Below the pieces are notes generated by a model. The model did no database searches. It worked only from the letters and a program-made list of their open reading frames with translations, and had not been told where the DNA came from. Below are positions 1 to 11,700 of a DNA stretch of 64,000 nucleotides, one piece after another (position 1 is the first letter of the stretch; each line of letters starts with the position of its first letter). A program made the position numbers and the translations under genes. The stretch is from assembly GCA_013396525.1 (NCBI GenBank), contig VWYX01001316.1, positions 131,271 through 195,270 of the forward strand. Reading direction: 5' to 3'. This DNA comes from Chaetorhynchus papuensis. Its lineage: Eukaryota > Chordata > Aves > Passeriformes > Rhipiduridae.

Positions 1-2728
1 CAAAGTGAAAAAGAAGCAGCTGTTTTGTTTGAGGCCGTTGACCAGTGATGGAGCTCTGTGATTTCACGGAATAAAGAAAACTATGTTGTATGAAATACTT
101 CGGGTATTCCTGCATTTATCTCGCATTCATATGGATAAAGAGGGCTTGTTTTGTGTAAATTTTGATCAAATTCCAGGAGTGGAGGAAAAGAAAAAAAGCA
201 AGAAACGGGACAATATCTTATGTGTGTATATAACAGAACCCTACAGAGAAAATTACAGAAACTGCTGTTCTCTCTCTGCTTTTTAACAAACTAGGCATAG
301 TTCCAGGGATCCAAAAGCCTGTAAACTAGCTTGTAGCATAACGTTCTTTCCAGTCAGTATTCCTCTTGATATGAAGAGTACTATTTTTTCACCACAGGAA
401 AACTGGAGTGACAACATGAAAACAAAGTCAGCAGTTATATGTGCTTTTAGGAAGGTGTAATTCTTGCAATACCTTTTAGTGAAACATTAGACATAGAAAA
501 TACTTAGCAAGGAAAGCCAAGATCAATAATTCTTAATATTTACATGACATTTGCAGTTATTGCACAGTTTGCTTGGCTTGTGTGTTAATTTGTTCCCTCG
601 GCCTAAATTTGACTTTTAATTAAATTATGTGCCCTTATATTATACATTGGAAGAGCATGACTTTCACAAATGCCTTACAATAGTACAGCTAAAATAACAG
701 AGCTGCTGGTACTCTAATAACTGTCATGGCAAACCAATTGTTACAGAAAAGATGCATTAGATCTAGTTAAGCCATCAAGTGTGTGGACTTTATTAAATAT
801 TAATTAAAGTTCTCGTTAATTGAAATGGATTATTACTTGCTTACATTACTCACATTTTCTGATCTGTAACACCAATTTCTGAAGGTTTTAGATATTAGAA
901 GTTCCAATGTATGTGAAGAATTGCATCCTGTTCTCCCCAGCAGAGAAACACCTGACTCATCACCTTATTATCTTCAAATTTTTGTCCTCCTGTTTTTACA
1001 AAAGGTTATGTGTCAAAGAAGGGGGTATAGTGTGCTGTGAAATATTGAATTACATATTTTTAATGAGCATAAAGTTGAAGGAGCTGATCTAGTTAAGTCT
1101 AGCATTATGAAAAGCAATTTTTCATGTTTGAGTAGTTAGAAAATCAACAGAGATAGTATATGTATTTCTCTTGTGGTTTCTTCTTAATTTAACTCTAAAT
1201 GTGGGAGGATAACAGAAATAAATGAGTTACTTTTTTGCCCTGCCGTACTTATACAAGCTGAAATCCTACCTTTGTTACAATCTGGCAAAACAGCTGTTGC
1301 CTTCTGTTTGAGCAGCATTTTCACATGCCTATATAGCATTACTTTTAATTTCAGGATAGTCTATTGAGAAGGATGTTCAGAAAACAGAGAGAAAGATTCT
1401 TTGTACTGGGTAAAATATCAGAAGGATTTTCAGTGCACTAAGATTTTATTTGTACTTTAAAGGATTGTGAGAGTCTGCTGTGAAAATTATTGTGTAAGGA
1501 AAACCTGCTACAATTGTATGACAAATTATGCAGGAAAGGGTAATTCATACCAAAATATGTTCACAGCTTATTGCAAACTGGAAAAACAGTTTCTTCTTCA
1601 GTAACCATTGGAAATAATAGGACCTTCATTATCCCAATACTCCTGTCTGCATTAATAGGGTCAGACTGCTGGAGAAAAAAAGCCATTATAGGATCTAATC
1701 TGCTGCCATCATAGGGAACTATGCAGTTAGTCAGGAAGCTCCACCAGTTGCAAGTCTAAGAACACTTCTTGCCTTGTCTAAAATAGTCCAGACCAAAGAA
1801 GAGATTGGAAACTGTATAGGAAGACATTGAAAGTTATCAAGAAAGTGTTCAGTATTATAGATCCTTGGATCAGTTTGGGAATTGTTAAGTAAGGCTCTGA
1901 CATAGTCCTGATATTGACCAAATATAGAGAAAAAAACAAATGCTTCAATTATGTTTTCCTGACTTTACATAAACTCAAATCAAGAAGTTTCAACAACTTT
2001 CAAGTTTTGATTTCCTTTTAGCATCCTTTTAGTATTACAGGTTTCTTTAACCTGTATTGTAAGCTGCAAAAATTGTTTACAAAATCTTTGCTTAGTGCAT
2101 ATTTGTCAGTTACTTTTAATCTTTTACCACGTATCTGTGTAGAAAATATTTCTTCCTTATCATAACCTGTTAGATTTGAATGAGGAACATAAAATTCATC
2201 AGTCTGAAATTTCTTCCATTTTCTGTCAGTTGTCTAGAAATAATTTTGCTAGTAATCAAATACTCTCTTTTTAATACCAGAGCAGCCAGTGGGATAATCC
2301 ATAAAAGCAGAAAGTTGACAAAAGTTTGAGACTTCAAAAAAATCTTTATCTTTTATATGCCTCTTGACTATATTTTAGTGAAAAGAACTAATATACAGGG
2401 CTAACTTTTGAATATGTTTCTTAAAAGTTTTACTGGCATACTGTTCTCACCCAAAACATTGGCAGCATTAACAAATTATGAATAAAATCTACCTAACAAT
2501 ACCCACCTCCAAAAATAAAAATATAAGATTAAAAAACACTCTGCTTTTCAAAATTGCATGTTCATATTTATTTTTCTCATTTCTTAATTGGGCAGATGAA
2601 CTCAATCCTCTCAAACCTGTGTCTGAAATTATGCAGTGATGGAATTTCTGTCAAGAAATTTTAGCTTCAAAAATAATTCTCTGATTCAAGTTCAAACAAA
2701 TTAAAGGAAATCCTATAATGGCATGTGA
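1..2728. other. AT-rich non-coding DNA
   Basis: No gene, RNA gene or recognisable transposable element is visible. All frames are broken by stops, and open stretches reach only about 60-70 codons without domain features. CpG is rare. This looks like intron or intergenic DNA of a vertebrate. Confidence 0.7.
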
Positions 2729-2775
2729 GAGGTATAAATGATCACATCAGTCCCTTCTGGTTTTTAGTCTATGAA
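2729..2775 (+). mobile_element. Probable ancient CR1-type LINE 3' tail
   Basis: The stretch resembles the 3' end of old sauropsid CR1 lineages: a block like gatcacatcagtcccttctgg followed by tttttagtctatgaat. That matches the usual 'gatcacaatggtcccttctggcctt…tctatgaatc' ending recalled for those families. Only the last ~50 bases are recognisable and the upstream part has decayed. It would be an insertion much older than the other CR1 copies here. The match is short, so chance resemblance remains possible. Confidence 0.45.
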
Positions 2776-5700
2776 TTGTGAGATCTGAAAACTTAGCTTG
2801 AAAATAAAAGGTGAGAGCCTCACAAAACATCCAACTCCTGGAGCTGATGCTTCAGTAAAGCCTCCAAATATAACAGCACTGTTGTAAAAATTGTCAGAGT
2901 GATCATATTATCGGCAGATTGCTGATGAGAGTTGTATCTGTTGTCGAGGGCTCTCCAGCTGAGTGCTCTGATGCGAGATTTTCACCAAGACAGGAGCTGT
3001 GTAACTAGTCCCAGCTGAATTAGATTACTCTTTCTCAGGATGAAAGGCATCCCATATTCCATGATGGGATCCTTTTTTGTCTTTTCCCGGTAATGGGAGA
3101 ATGCTGGCAAAGCGATGTCTATTGTTGCCATGGTTGTATAGAATGGTGTTTCCTTATTTCAAGAGGGAAGGAAAAAGGTTCCCTTTTTTTTTTTTTTTTT
3201 TTGTAATAGATTCTTTTTATTTTCTTTCTCTATGATTTGGATGATAGTTAAAACTGCCCAGAGGTTGGATTTGTCAGAAGCAGCTTGGTTATAGGCAGGA
3301 GACAAGAAGTAGAGTTCAGTATATGTAATACCAAGTTCTATAGAGATAAAATGACAGACAGTGTTGTGTGGTACAACAAAAGATGCTTTATTTTTTTATT
3401 TTAAGATGCTTTTAAAGTTGCAGAACACCCAGGACACAGGAGAAGTGGGCCAGACTGAAGATACACTTGTGCATATACTGGCACAATTATTTCCAGTAGA
3501 ATTCAGCTGTTCAAAGAATCTGAGCCCATAAAGTATGACCTCTGTTCTGCAGAGCACTTAGGATTCTCTTACTTCCCAAACATTTCTCTCAGACTAACTG
3601 CATGGAAAACTGGGAGACAGGAGCAATCTCAGTAAGAAAAATAACTACAAGCATTATTGACTGCACTGATGCTTTAGGGACTGCTATTCATCTTCTATAG
3701 TTTGTTGATCTGGCTATAAAATTTAGGCGATTCATCAGTATTACTGATATTTCTATAATTTGAAGGACTTTTTTTTTAAATAGTATTCAAAGTACTGTGT
3801 ATTCTTAGTTGCAACAGCATGCCATCACAAGTCTCTCATTCTCTTATACTCAAAAATATTACAGGAAAAAAACCTCTTAATTGATGTTCAAATCTAAGAC
3901 CAAGACAAAGTTCTTTAATGAAGGACAGATGAAAGACACACTCAATATAAAATTCTGTTACTGTCTGTGACTTGGACATGCAGCTGGGAGACAAAATCCT
4001 TGCAAGGGATTTAGACATACCCTTCTGGAGGACTGGGGTTAAAATGCTTTGCCCAGCATCTAATGGAGACTCAGTAATTTGAGCATTGCCAAAAAGCTCG
4101 TCTCAGTTAACCTGCATTTTGAGGACACAGAATGGAAAACCCTTAGCCATAAGGATAGTCACAGGCTAGTGGTTCTTTGTAAGAGCAGGTTAATCATATT
4201 GCCCCATCTTAAAAATAGTGCTCATGGGGAAAATATTTCTACTTTGAGGAAATAACATCTTTTCCTTGAGCCAAGCTTCTATAGGGTAAAAATGGGATGA
4301 GCAATAAAATCTGTGTGTTTTATTGGATTGTTAAAATTCAAGTACTGTTTCAGTAAAAGGTTTGCAACCAGTGGAAAATTATGTCAAAAAGTACTTATAT
4401 GCTAGTTATAAAAATATAATGTGATTATGCATATGATTTATGTGGTCATTATAAAAATTTGCCAACCTTGCTTTGTGTTCATAACAAGATCTATCTTTTA
4501 ATTGTAGAATAAAAGCTACTTTAAAAAATCTAACAACTTCAAGCTGTAAAAATACAGCTCACGTTACTAACCTTTTAAACTCTATGAAAGAATCAATGAG
4601 GTTTGAGTAACTGCATGCTTGGTGGTCTGCTCTTGGTATTATGCAAGCCTAAAAAGTGGTTTTTAATGGAAAAAATAATAACTTGAAGGAAGATCAGCTA
4701 ACATTCTGTGGGCTTGACTGAATGCAATCAGTACCTTAGAAAAATAAAGGGTTGAATGAAGATGACTGTGAATTACCACTGTGATGTGATCGCAAAAAAG
4801 TCAAATGCATTTAGAAAATTATATTTCTCACAGATATTGGTGAGTATTAATTCCAAATTAATGGTTTTCCCCTGTTAAAATGTTAAGATAATAGAAAAAA
4901 ATTCATTTGCATTACACTTATTACAGATCCATCTGTGCCTAAAAAATAAAAGACACCCCCCAAAAAATCTACATGTTTAATTATTCAATTCTTTTATCTG
5001 GTTAGAGGGTAAGATGAAAACTTTTTACTTCAGATAAATGCCAGTCAAAAGCATGACATAAATATTTTGGAAAGTTGGAGAAGATGTGGAAGATAGGATT
5101 AAACTGAGCAAAGGAAATGTTAGATGAAGTATAAATCACAACTCTTTTCAATAAAAGTATTTTTCTTTCACAGTAGATCAGTAACATCTTTGGTCATTCA
5201 GAACTAAGCACTGGGATACCTGCTGTAGAGAGCAATTTTATATTGCCAAGGACAAATACAATATGATCTAATAAGCTTTTTCTCATCACTAATTCCTTTT
5301 TGTGGTACTTTAATCTGGTGATTTGGAAAATTGAAAAGAGAATTGCAAACAAGATGAATACTTGGCTTGAATTCGATTCATATTTTTCGCTATTTCTCCT
5401 CATGGCACATCTATAATTATGTCCTTATGAATTTGCTGAGATTGTACTTCTATTTGTCAAGTATTTTATTAAGGCATTGACCTGTATCACTCACAAACTC
5501 AAAACTCAGTTGTTTAAAGCAGAACCTCGAGTACCTTAAGAGCTTGTCTGTTCTTGTATGCCTGGGATTATCCAAAACAAGAAGGAGAAGTCATTTACTT
5601 CAGTCTACTTAACAACTACTGTTTTTCTTTTGTCACAGTAGCTGCTGTTGGGTGTGGAAAAGGCTCCTTGTGCCGTTTATTTTTGTGTCTGCCTTGCATA

Positions 5701-5961
5701 AGTGGAGCGCTTCAGCTGCAGTGGCAAAGAATCTCCTCTCCTCTGGGGTGATGCAGCATGCTGCTGCTCCGAGGAAAGTAAGCAGTTCTCCCATGGTCCA
5801 CATGTATCAGTAACCTTTGAAGGGGCACAAAGTTTTAATGAGAGATGGCCCAACTAAAAAAGGCTTGAGGAAACTCTCATGACTTTGTAAAAAAGTTGAA
5901 TTGCTTCTTCAGTCTTGTGTATTTCATAGCTGCAGGCCTGTTTCTTATGAAATCACATGTA
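2776..5961. other. Unique non-coding DNA with a poly-T tract
   Basis: No gene is supported. The stretch holds a 19-base T run at 3184-3202 and otherwise AT-rich unique sequence. The blocks around 2880-3130 and 5640-5790 are less AT-rich than their surroundings and hold a few CpGs, but no exon structure could be defined. Confidence 0.6.
3184..3202 (+). repeat. Poly-T tract (19 T)
   Basis: This is an uninterrupted homopolymer. No retroposed body is recognisable on either side, so it is treated as a simple repeat and not as the tail of a minus-strand retroposon. Confidence 0.85.
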
Positions 5962-6175
5962 AGCCTCTCACCTGCACCTGAAACACTGGGGCTGTGTGCT
6001 TTCCTTCCTACAAGAGTCTGCCCTGGCATCTTTTTTCTGGGAACAACCTTTGGATGTATTGAATTTTTGAGCAGGAATCCAAATTTTGACAGTGGGCTGC
6101 TGGAAGAGAATGACAGTTCTTTTCCATAGGAGGGAAAGCATGTAGCCCCAGTGTTTCAGATGCAGGCGAGAGGCT
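5962..6175. repeat. Imperfect inverted repeat (47-bp arms, 120-bp spacer)
   Basis: Arm 1 (5962-6008) and arm 2 (6129-6175) are reverse complements at about 41 of 47 positions with no gaps. The core ccccagtgtttcag is fully conserved. Most mismatches are transitions, which G-U pairing would partly tolerate in RNA. The arms could fold into a long stem-loop. No terminal-inverted-repeat transposon family was recognised. Confidence 0.75.
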
Positions 6176-6244
6176 GCCCAGGGGAGGTAAAGGTCAGCCA
6201 GATTTCTTTTCCTGGCAGCTTTTGTCTGGGAGCAATTCTCGGAT
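6022..6244 (+). repeat. Diverged direct repeat interleaved with the foldback
   Basis: The 34-bp unit at 6022-6055 (starting cctggcatctttttt) recurs at 6211-6244 (cctggcagcttttgt) with about 27 of 34 positions equal and no gaps. The first copy lies inside the foldback spacer and the second lies just outside arm 2. The pattern suggests a locally duplicated and rearranged segment. Confidence 0.55.
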
Positions 6245-6513
6245 TTACCTCTTTATTTTAGCTCGATGAGAGAAGAAAATTTTGAGCTGGAAGTTGAAAA
6301 AACCTGAGGCTCAGGTAGCAATATCAAGAGCATTGGTTAGAGAAAGAAGTACCTCAGGCAGGTTGTTTGTGATAGCTATAGAAGTGCATTATTCTCCAGA
6401 AGTAAGAAAAGCTGTGTTTTTTGTCATGGTCAGACTTCTAGGTTTTATTTTAGAGGCCTTACATTTAATGTGTTCCTTTGTGTGTATGACTCAATCAAGT
6501 TTTATTTGCCTCT

Positions 6514-6744
6514 GATTGTCCCACTCTACCCTGCACTGGTGCAGCCTCACCTTGAGTACTGTGTGCAGTTTTGGGCAACACAATATTAAAAAGACATTAA
6601 GCCATTAGAGAGTGTCCAAAGGAGGAACATGAGAATGGTGACGGATCTGGAGGGAAAGCCTTAGGGGAAGCAGCTGAGATTTGTGTTCAGCCCAGAGAAG
6701 AGGAGACTGAGGGGAGACCTCATTGTGGATTTCAACATCCTCAC
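6514..6744 (+). mobile_element. CR1 LINE fragment, 3' region, running into the gap
   Basis: The sequence follows the CR1 consensus just upstream of its 3' end: gattgtccc, then ctgcactggtgcagcctcac, cttgagtactgtgtgcag, the aaaaagacattaagcc block, cagcccagagaagaggagac and ggggagacctcattgtgg. It is about 94% identical by eye to the minus-strand copy ending at 17875. The 5' side is truncated at gattgtccc, and the 3' side is lost in the N run. No open reading frame is preserved. Confidence 0.9.
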
Positions 6745-7229
6745 NNNNNNNNNNNNNNNNNNNNNNNNNNNNNNNNNNNNNNNNNNNNNNNNNNNNNNNN
6801 NNNNNNNNNNNNNNNNNNNNNNNNNNNNNNNNNNNNNNNNNNNNNNNNNNNNNNNNNNNNNNNNNNNNNNNNNNNNNNNNNNNNNNNNNNNNNNNNNNNN
6901 NNNNNNNNNNNNNNNNNNNNNNNNNNNNNNNNNNNNNNNNNNNNNNNNNNNNNNNNNNNNNNNNNNNNNNNNNNNNNNNNNNNNNNNNNNNNNNNNNNNN
7001 NNNNNNNNNNNNNNNNNNNNNNNNNNNNNNNNNNNNNNNNNNNNNNNNNNNNNNNNNNNNNNNNNNNNNNNNNNNNNNNNNNNNNNNNNNNNNNNNNNNN
7101 NNNNNNNNNNNNNNNNNNNNNNNNNNNNNNNNNNNNNNNNNNNNNNNNNNNNNNNNNNNNNNNNNNNNNNNNNNNNNNNNNNNNNNNNNNNNNNNNNNNN
7201 NNNNNNNNNNNNNNNNNNNNNNNNNNNNN
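6745..7229. other. Assembly gap (485 N)
   Basis: This is a run of undetermined bases. The flanks are two CR1 pieces in opposite orientation. Repeat collapse or a hairpin-forming inverted repeat is therefore a natural reason for the break. The stated length may be an estimate. Open frames spanning the N run have no meaning. Confidence 0.98.
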
Positions 7230-7661
7230 GCTGGCGATGCTGTGCCTGATGCCCCCCAGGACACAGCTGGCCCTCCTGGCTGCCAGGGCACTGCTGGCTC
7301 ACATTCAGCTTTCCCTCGACCAGGATGCCCAGGTCCCTTTTCACGGCATTGCTTTCCAGCATCTCATTCCCCAGTCTGTGTACATCCAGGGTTGCCACGT
7401 CCCAGGTGTAGAATATGGCACTTTTCCTTGTTGAACTTCATTTGGTCAGTGATTGTCCAGTTGTCTAATTGGTCGAGCTCTCTCTGACTTTGAGGGATTT
7501 AACAGCTCCTCCCAATTTTTCGTCATCTGTGAACTTGCTCAGTATCCCTTTCAGTCCAAGTCATTTATGCGGATGCTGAAGAGCAAAGAGCCTAAAATGA
7601 AGCTCTGTGGAACCCCACTAACGTCAGGTCACCAGTGTGATGTTACCTATTCATTATGAAT
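7230..7661 (-). mobile_element. CR1 LINE fragment with decayed reverse transcriptase DD motif
   Basis: Read on the minus strand, this is the CR1 segment just upstream of the 6514 piece. It begins near the consensus block for a gatgttacc/ggggttccacagagc motif and passes through a reverse transcriptase remnant, LSKFTDDEKLGGA, with the two Asp codons at 7522-7527. It then runs through aatgaagttcaacaagg and cacctgggacgtggcaac to gcacagcatcgccagc at the gap edge. The usual motif is F/Y-A-D-D-T, so Ala and Thr are altered. Stops and frameshifts lie nearby. It is a dead copy. Confidence 0.88.
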
Positions 7662-8504
7662 GATTTATGGATAAAAATGAACAATTTCCTAATTCTATCT
7701 AGATTATTTTTTTCTTTTTAAAAACAGTAGCTATTTCATTTTAAGCTACAGAAATTTATTCTAGCTTCAGAAATAATTAGGATCCAACTAACCTGTCAAT
7801 TCCTTCAATAATTGAAATCTCCACAGGTTGCTAGTGGTTCTTGATTGTCCCAGCTGGCATCTGGAGACAGCTCTTTTTGTGTTTCTGGTCAAAGTCCATG
7901 TCTGGAATACAAATGGCATTTTCATGCATTAGCTAAATACAGATCTAAAGTTCTTTCATCAAGGAAAGCTGATAGTTCTGAAATGTCTGTGAAATAATAC
8001 AAATCCTGGTATTGTGATATGGATTCACTTCAGCTACGTATGGAATTAAAAATTCTAGCTGCAGTGTTTTTTACCCATGTTCATAAATCTCAGAGAAATT
8101 ATTAAAGCTCAGTAGATGCAACTGCTTTAAGGTTAATTATGGTAACATTAACTAGAAAGTAATATATATGAGGAGTCTAATCAACTTCTCTGGTTTCTTA
8201 TGGTTGAAATTCCTGCCATTAATTTGTCAATTATGTTTTCATTGTTAATGGCAGCAGATACTGTTTGCTCACCTCAGCGTAGCAGTGTTATCTATGTATA
8301 TCATGTGAGTTTTTGACTCAGATATATAAATACGATAAAGATCATTTTCTAGGTTAACATACTCAACTCTTTCTCATGCTGTAAATAAATGATTGTGCAT
8401 GTGAAATCACATCTCCTTAATTCTCCTAACAAGTGCTAAAAGGGTGGGGTTAGAAGAGTGGTATCCAGTGAAAGGACAGAAATTGGCAAAGGCCCACAAA
8501 CTGA
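7662..8504. other. AT-rich non-coding DNA
   Basis: No gene or repeat is recognised in this ~840-base interval between two CR1 pieces. Confidence 0.6.
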
Positions 8505-8726
8505 AATATAAGAACCACTTAAACTGAAAAAAAAAATTCCTGTGAGGGCAGTCAAACACTGAAGGAACATTTCCAGGCTGGTTGTGGAGATTCCTTCCTT
8601 GACGACTCAGAACTTCCATGGACATGATCTTGAGCAAGCCTGCTTGAGTTGGCCCTGATTTGAGCAGTGTGGGGTGGATTAGGTCCCATCCAAACTGAGC
8701 CGCTCCGAGATTCTGCGTTATCCTGT
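8505..8726 (+). mobile_element. Degraded CR1 LINE 3' end
   Basis: The order of CR1 3' landmarks is kept but eroded: gtgagggcagtcaaacactg, gctggttgtggagattcc, catggacatgatcttgagcaa, ggccctgatttgagcag, and a ggattaggtcccatccaaactgagc version of 'ggactagatgatctccagaggtcccttccaacc'. A poor gattctgcg stands where the attctgtg tail repeats would be. The amount of change suggests an older copy than the ones at 17.3 or 58.8 kb. The 5' limit is approximate. Confidence 0.75.
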
Positions 8727-11700
8727 CTTAGAACTGTGGCATTTTATTGCAGCATCCAGTGAATAATGGCATTGCCATAAGTTTTGAGATATTTCTGATA
8801 GAAAATTTCTGACTCCATAAATACCCAAAACAAGATAAGGTAGAACAGAGATATACATGAACAGAGTTGACAAAGAGGCGTTTGCACACTGGGTTCCTCC
8901 TCACTGGACTATTGACTGCAGATGAAGGTACAGAAAGCAAAAAGGGATTCGGAGAACATTTTGCTGGTTAAATATAGACATGACTCTCACCTTGACCACA
9001 TAGAAACTTACCCCTATTTCCATAATATACTAACCTTAAAACCCTGAGGTTTTGCAGATTCTTTACCTGGAGCAACACCTATTCTGGAGAAAAGGCTTCC
9101 ACTTATCTGTGTTATTGCTACATTCTTGAGAAGGCAGAAATTACCAGGTTACCAAAACTTAGTGAAGGACTGCTTTCACATTCTTTATGTGTATCTCTCC
9201 CAGTTAGATATAAGTGAACACTTGATGATGATTAGCCTCCATTTTTCTTGTGTTCTTTCTGTGTCTTTTTTTGATGTATTGATTCCCTATTTAATTTTTA
9301 AATATCTATTGTATTTGCTAGGAAACTAATCATCTTTTGTCTTTAAACATTTTAAGAAAAGAATAATGAGTTGCAGAAGACCAGTAAAGAATTAGTGAAG
9401 AAGCTACTAGGCTGTGACAGAAAATGCATAATAAATAAGCACAATTTATAATCTGCTGCATAAATATGAAATTATATATTGGCCTCTGAGTAACTTTCCA
9501 AATTCAGCTGAACTCCTCATATTCATGTCAATATAATATAAAAACAAACTTGCAGTATCTTTGATCCAAATAGCAGACGTGAGACAAAAGAGACGGTATG
9601 TCCTTCATCTCTGATAAGAAGCTTCTATTTATCGGATAAACAGGAGAAAAATGTAGATGGTTCTTTCTTGGCTGTCTGCTCTAATGTACCATCACAAAGT
9701 TTTGAGACCACTACTGTAAAGCTATCGTGATGATAGATGAGGGATGCTCTTTTAAAAGTGGTAGTTGAAGAATAAATATTTCAAATATTAATAACTTTAT
9801 GCAAATGGGGACTCTGGTGTATTACAAGAGTTGATGCCATTGAGTGCCATGTTGCAAAAGACCTTGTGCTGGTGTGGTGTCTTCCCATTCATCTTTGTAC
9901 CCAGGGGACCGTGTTAAGCACATTACACAGGAACCCATCTCTTGGTTTAGGTGGCTTAAGAATTGCTCTTATGGATTACTAACATCCTGTGGTGCTAGTT
10001 TACCTGGGGGCACCAAACAAAACCCTGCAAAGGCGGGTGCTTGGTGGAAGGGAACATGGTCTGCAGCAGAATGTATGTAAGCAGGTGTCAATAATTCTGC
10101 TGATCTCGAGAGATGGACCGAGGCAAGGCACAGGTTACGCTGCTGCACTGTGAGGGGATTGCATTTAAGTAGTAAGAGTAATGGATGAGAGTGTAAAGCC
10201 TGAGGAAGTACCTGATCCAGGAAATTTGTTTTGAAATCTGTACAGCTTCAATTACCTCTGTGGAAGATCCGCCTCCTCTGCCTGTCGTTTTTTTACTAAG
10301 CTTCTCTTATTTTTTTTAATTAAGCTTCTGAGGCTGCTATTAACAAAATGCAAACACAGGTTATGTTTATCCAGTGTAGCGTTTCCTATCATCTGCTTCA
10401 CAGAGGTGTTCAGAAGCTGGTAGTACAAAATTTATGGCAAATCCAAGTTTTTGCTTCCTCCCACTTTGCCTCTAGCTGCGTTATAGCTAATTGGAGTGAA
10501 ACACTTAATTATCTATTAGCCAAGGCTATAATACAAAATTAGTCACAGCCCTCTATGAAAAATAGCTAACAAGTTTCTCCTCATTTAAAATCAAACACAG
10601 ATTTACGCATTTTTGGTACAAAGTGACTGGAGTAAAATCTGTTTGAATGAATGTATTAAAATTAATTTGGAAAAAACCCCCAAAATTAAACCAGAAGAAC
10701 CTGGAATGGAATGGCCATTTCCATTTTAAAATTTATTTCCCAAAGATTATGAATGCTTAAAAAAGACCTCACCCTTCTTTTCTATCTTGGAATTTCTTAA
10801 TACATGCATGGGGTAATACTTCATTTCTCACTATCCATAAAGAAGTTCAATAAAAACAGTTTGATCTTCAATTGTAGAACTAAACATCATTTTTAAAAGG
10901 AATATATATCAGATTATTCTGAGAGACACGTATTTATAGTCAGCAAACTTTAAAGCAGATTAATGAAGAGGTTCAAAAGGGATTTTGCAAATTCGTGGTC
11001 AGCAGATACTAAGGTCAATAGGTGTATGCAAACCCCATAACATCCCAAATCCAAACAGCTGTGGGTACTGGGAAAATACAAAGGGAAATGTACCCCAGAA
11101 AGTGTCTGAGAATGTGTGCTATTCCGAAATGGGCTCTTCTGTGACTTATGTGGTCTTGATAAACCAGTGCTTTTAACGGGCTATTTCATGTGTTCTTTGT
11201 TAAAATATTATAAAATTATAAAATATCTTCAAATATTATAAAATATGGACATTTTAATGTGCATCTGCTTTATGCACTTGTTCTTTGGTTAGTGCAATTG
11301 TTCATTTTGAACTCACTCGTCACAGTTGAAAAGGAGAGGAAAAAAATAGATGCACAAGGATATAATGTCAGCATATACACCTCTCAGATATATCAGCACT
11401 TTCGTGGTTTTGTTGTGAAATCTCTACTGTCCTACAGGGCATCACAGTGAAAACAAGTCTTGAAATTCCAAATATGTTGCTTAATTTGATGCCCCCGGGG
11501 GTTTCTTGAAATGTCTTAGCTTCAGCTGATATTTGGATCATCTTTTTGTAGAGCTTTTTTCATGGTCACTTATCACCGTGGGCTTAGGAAACAGTTTCAG
11601 TCGTGCAGAGAGGGCTCCCACTGAGCAAATGGCAGGAGCATTACCTTGCAAACCGAGATGGATTTGTTTGGTACAACTTGGCTGTCTGACCGACAGCTGA

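Noticed and set aside
6605..7487. Apparent 188-254 codon frames across the gap
   Set aside because: They are open only because N codons are not stops. The real parts are CR1 sequence.
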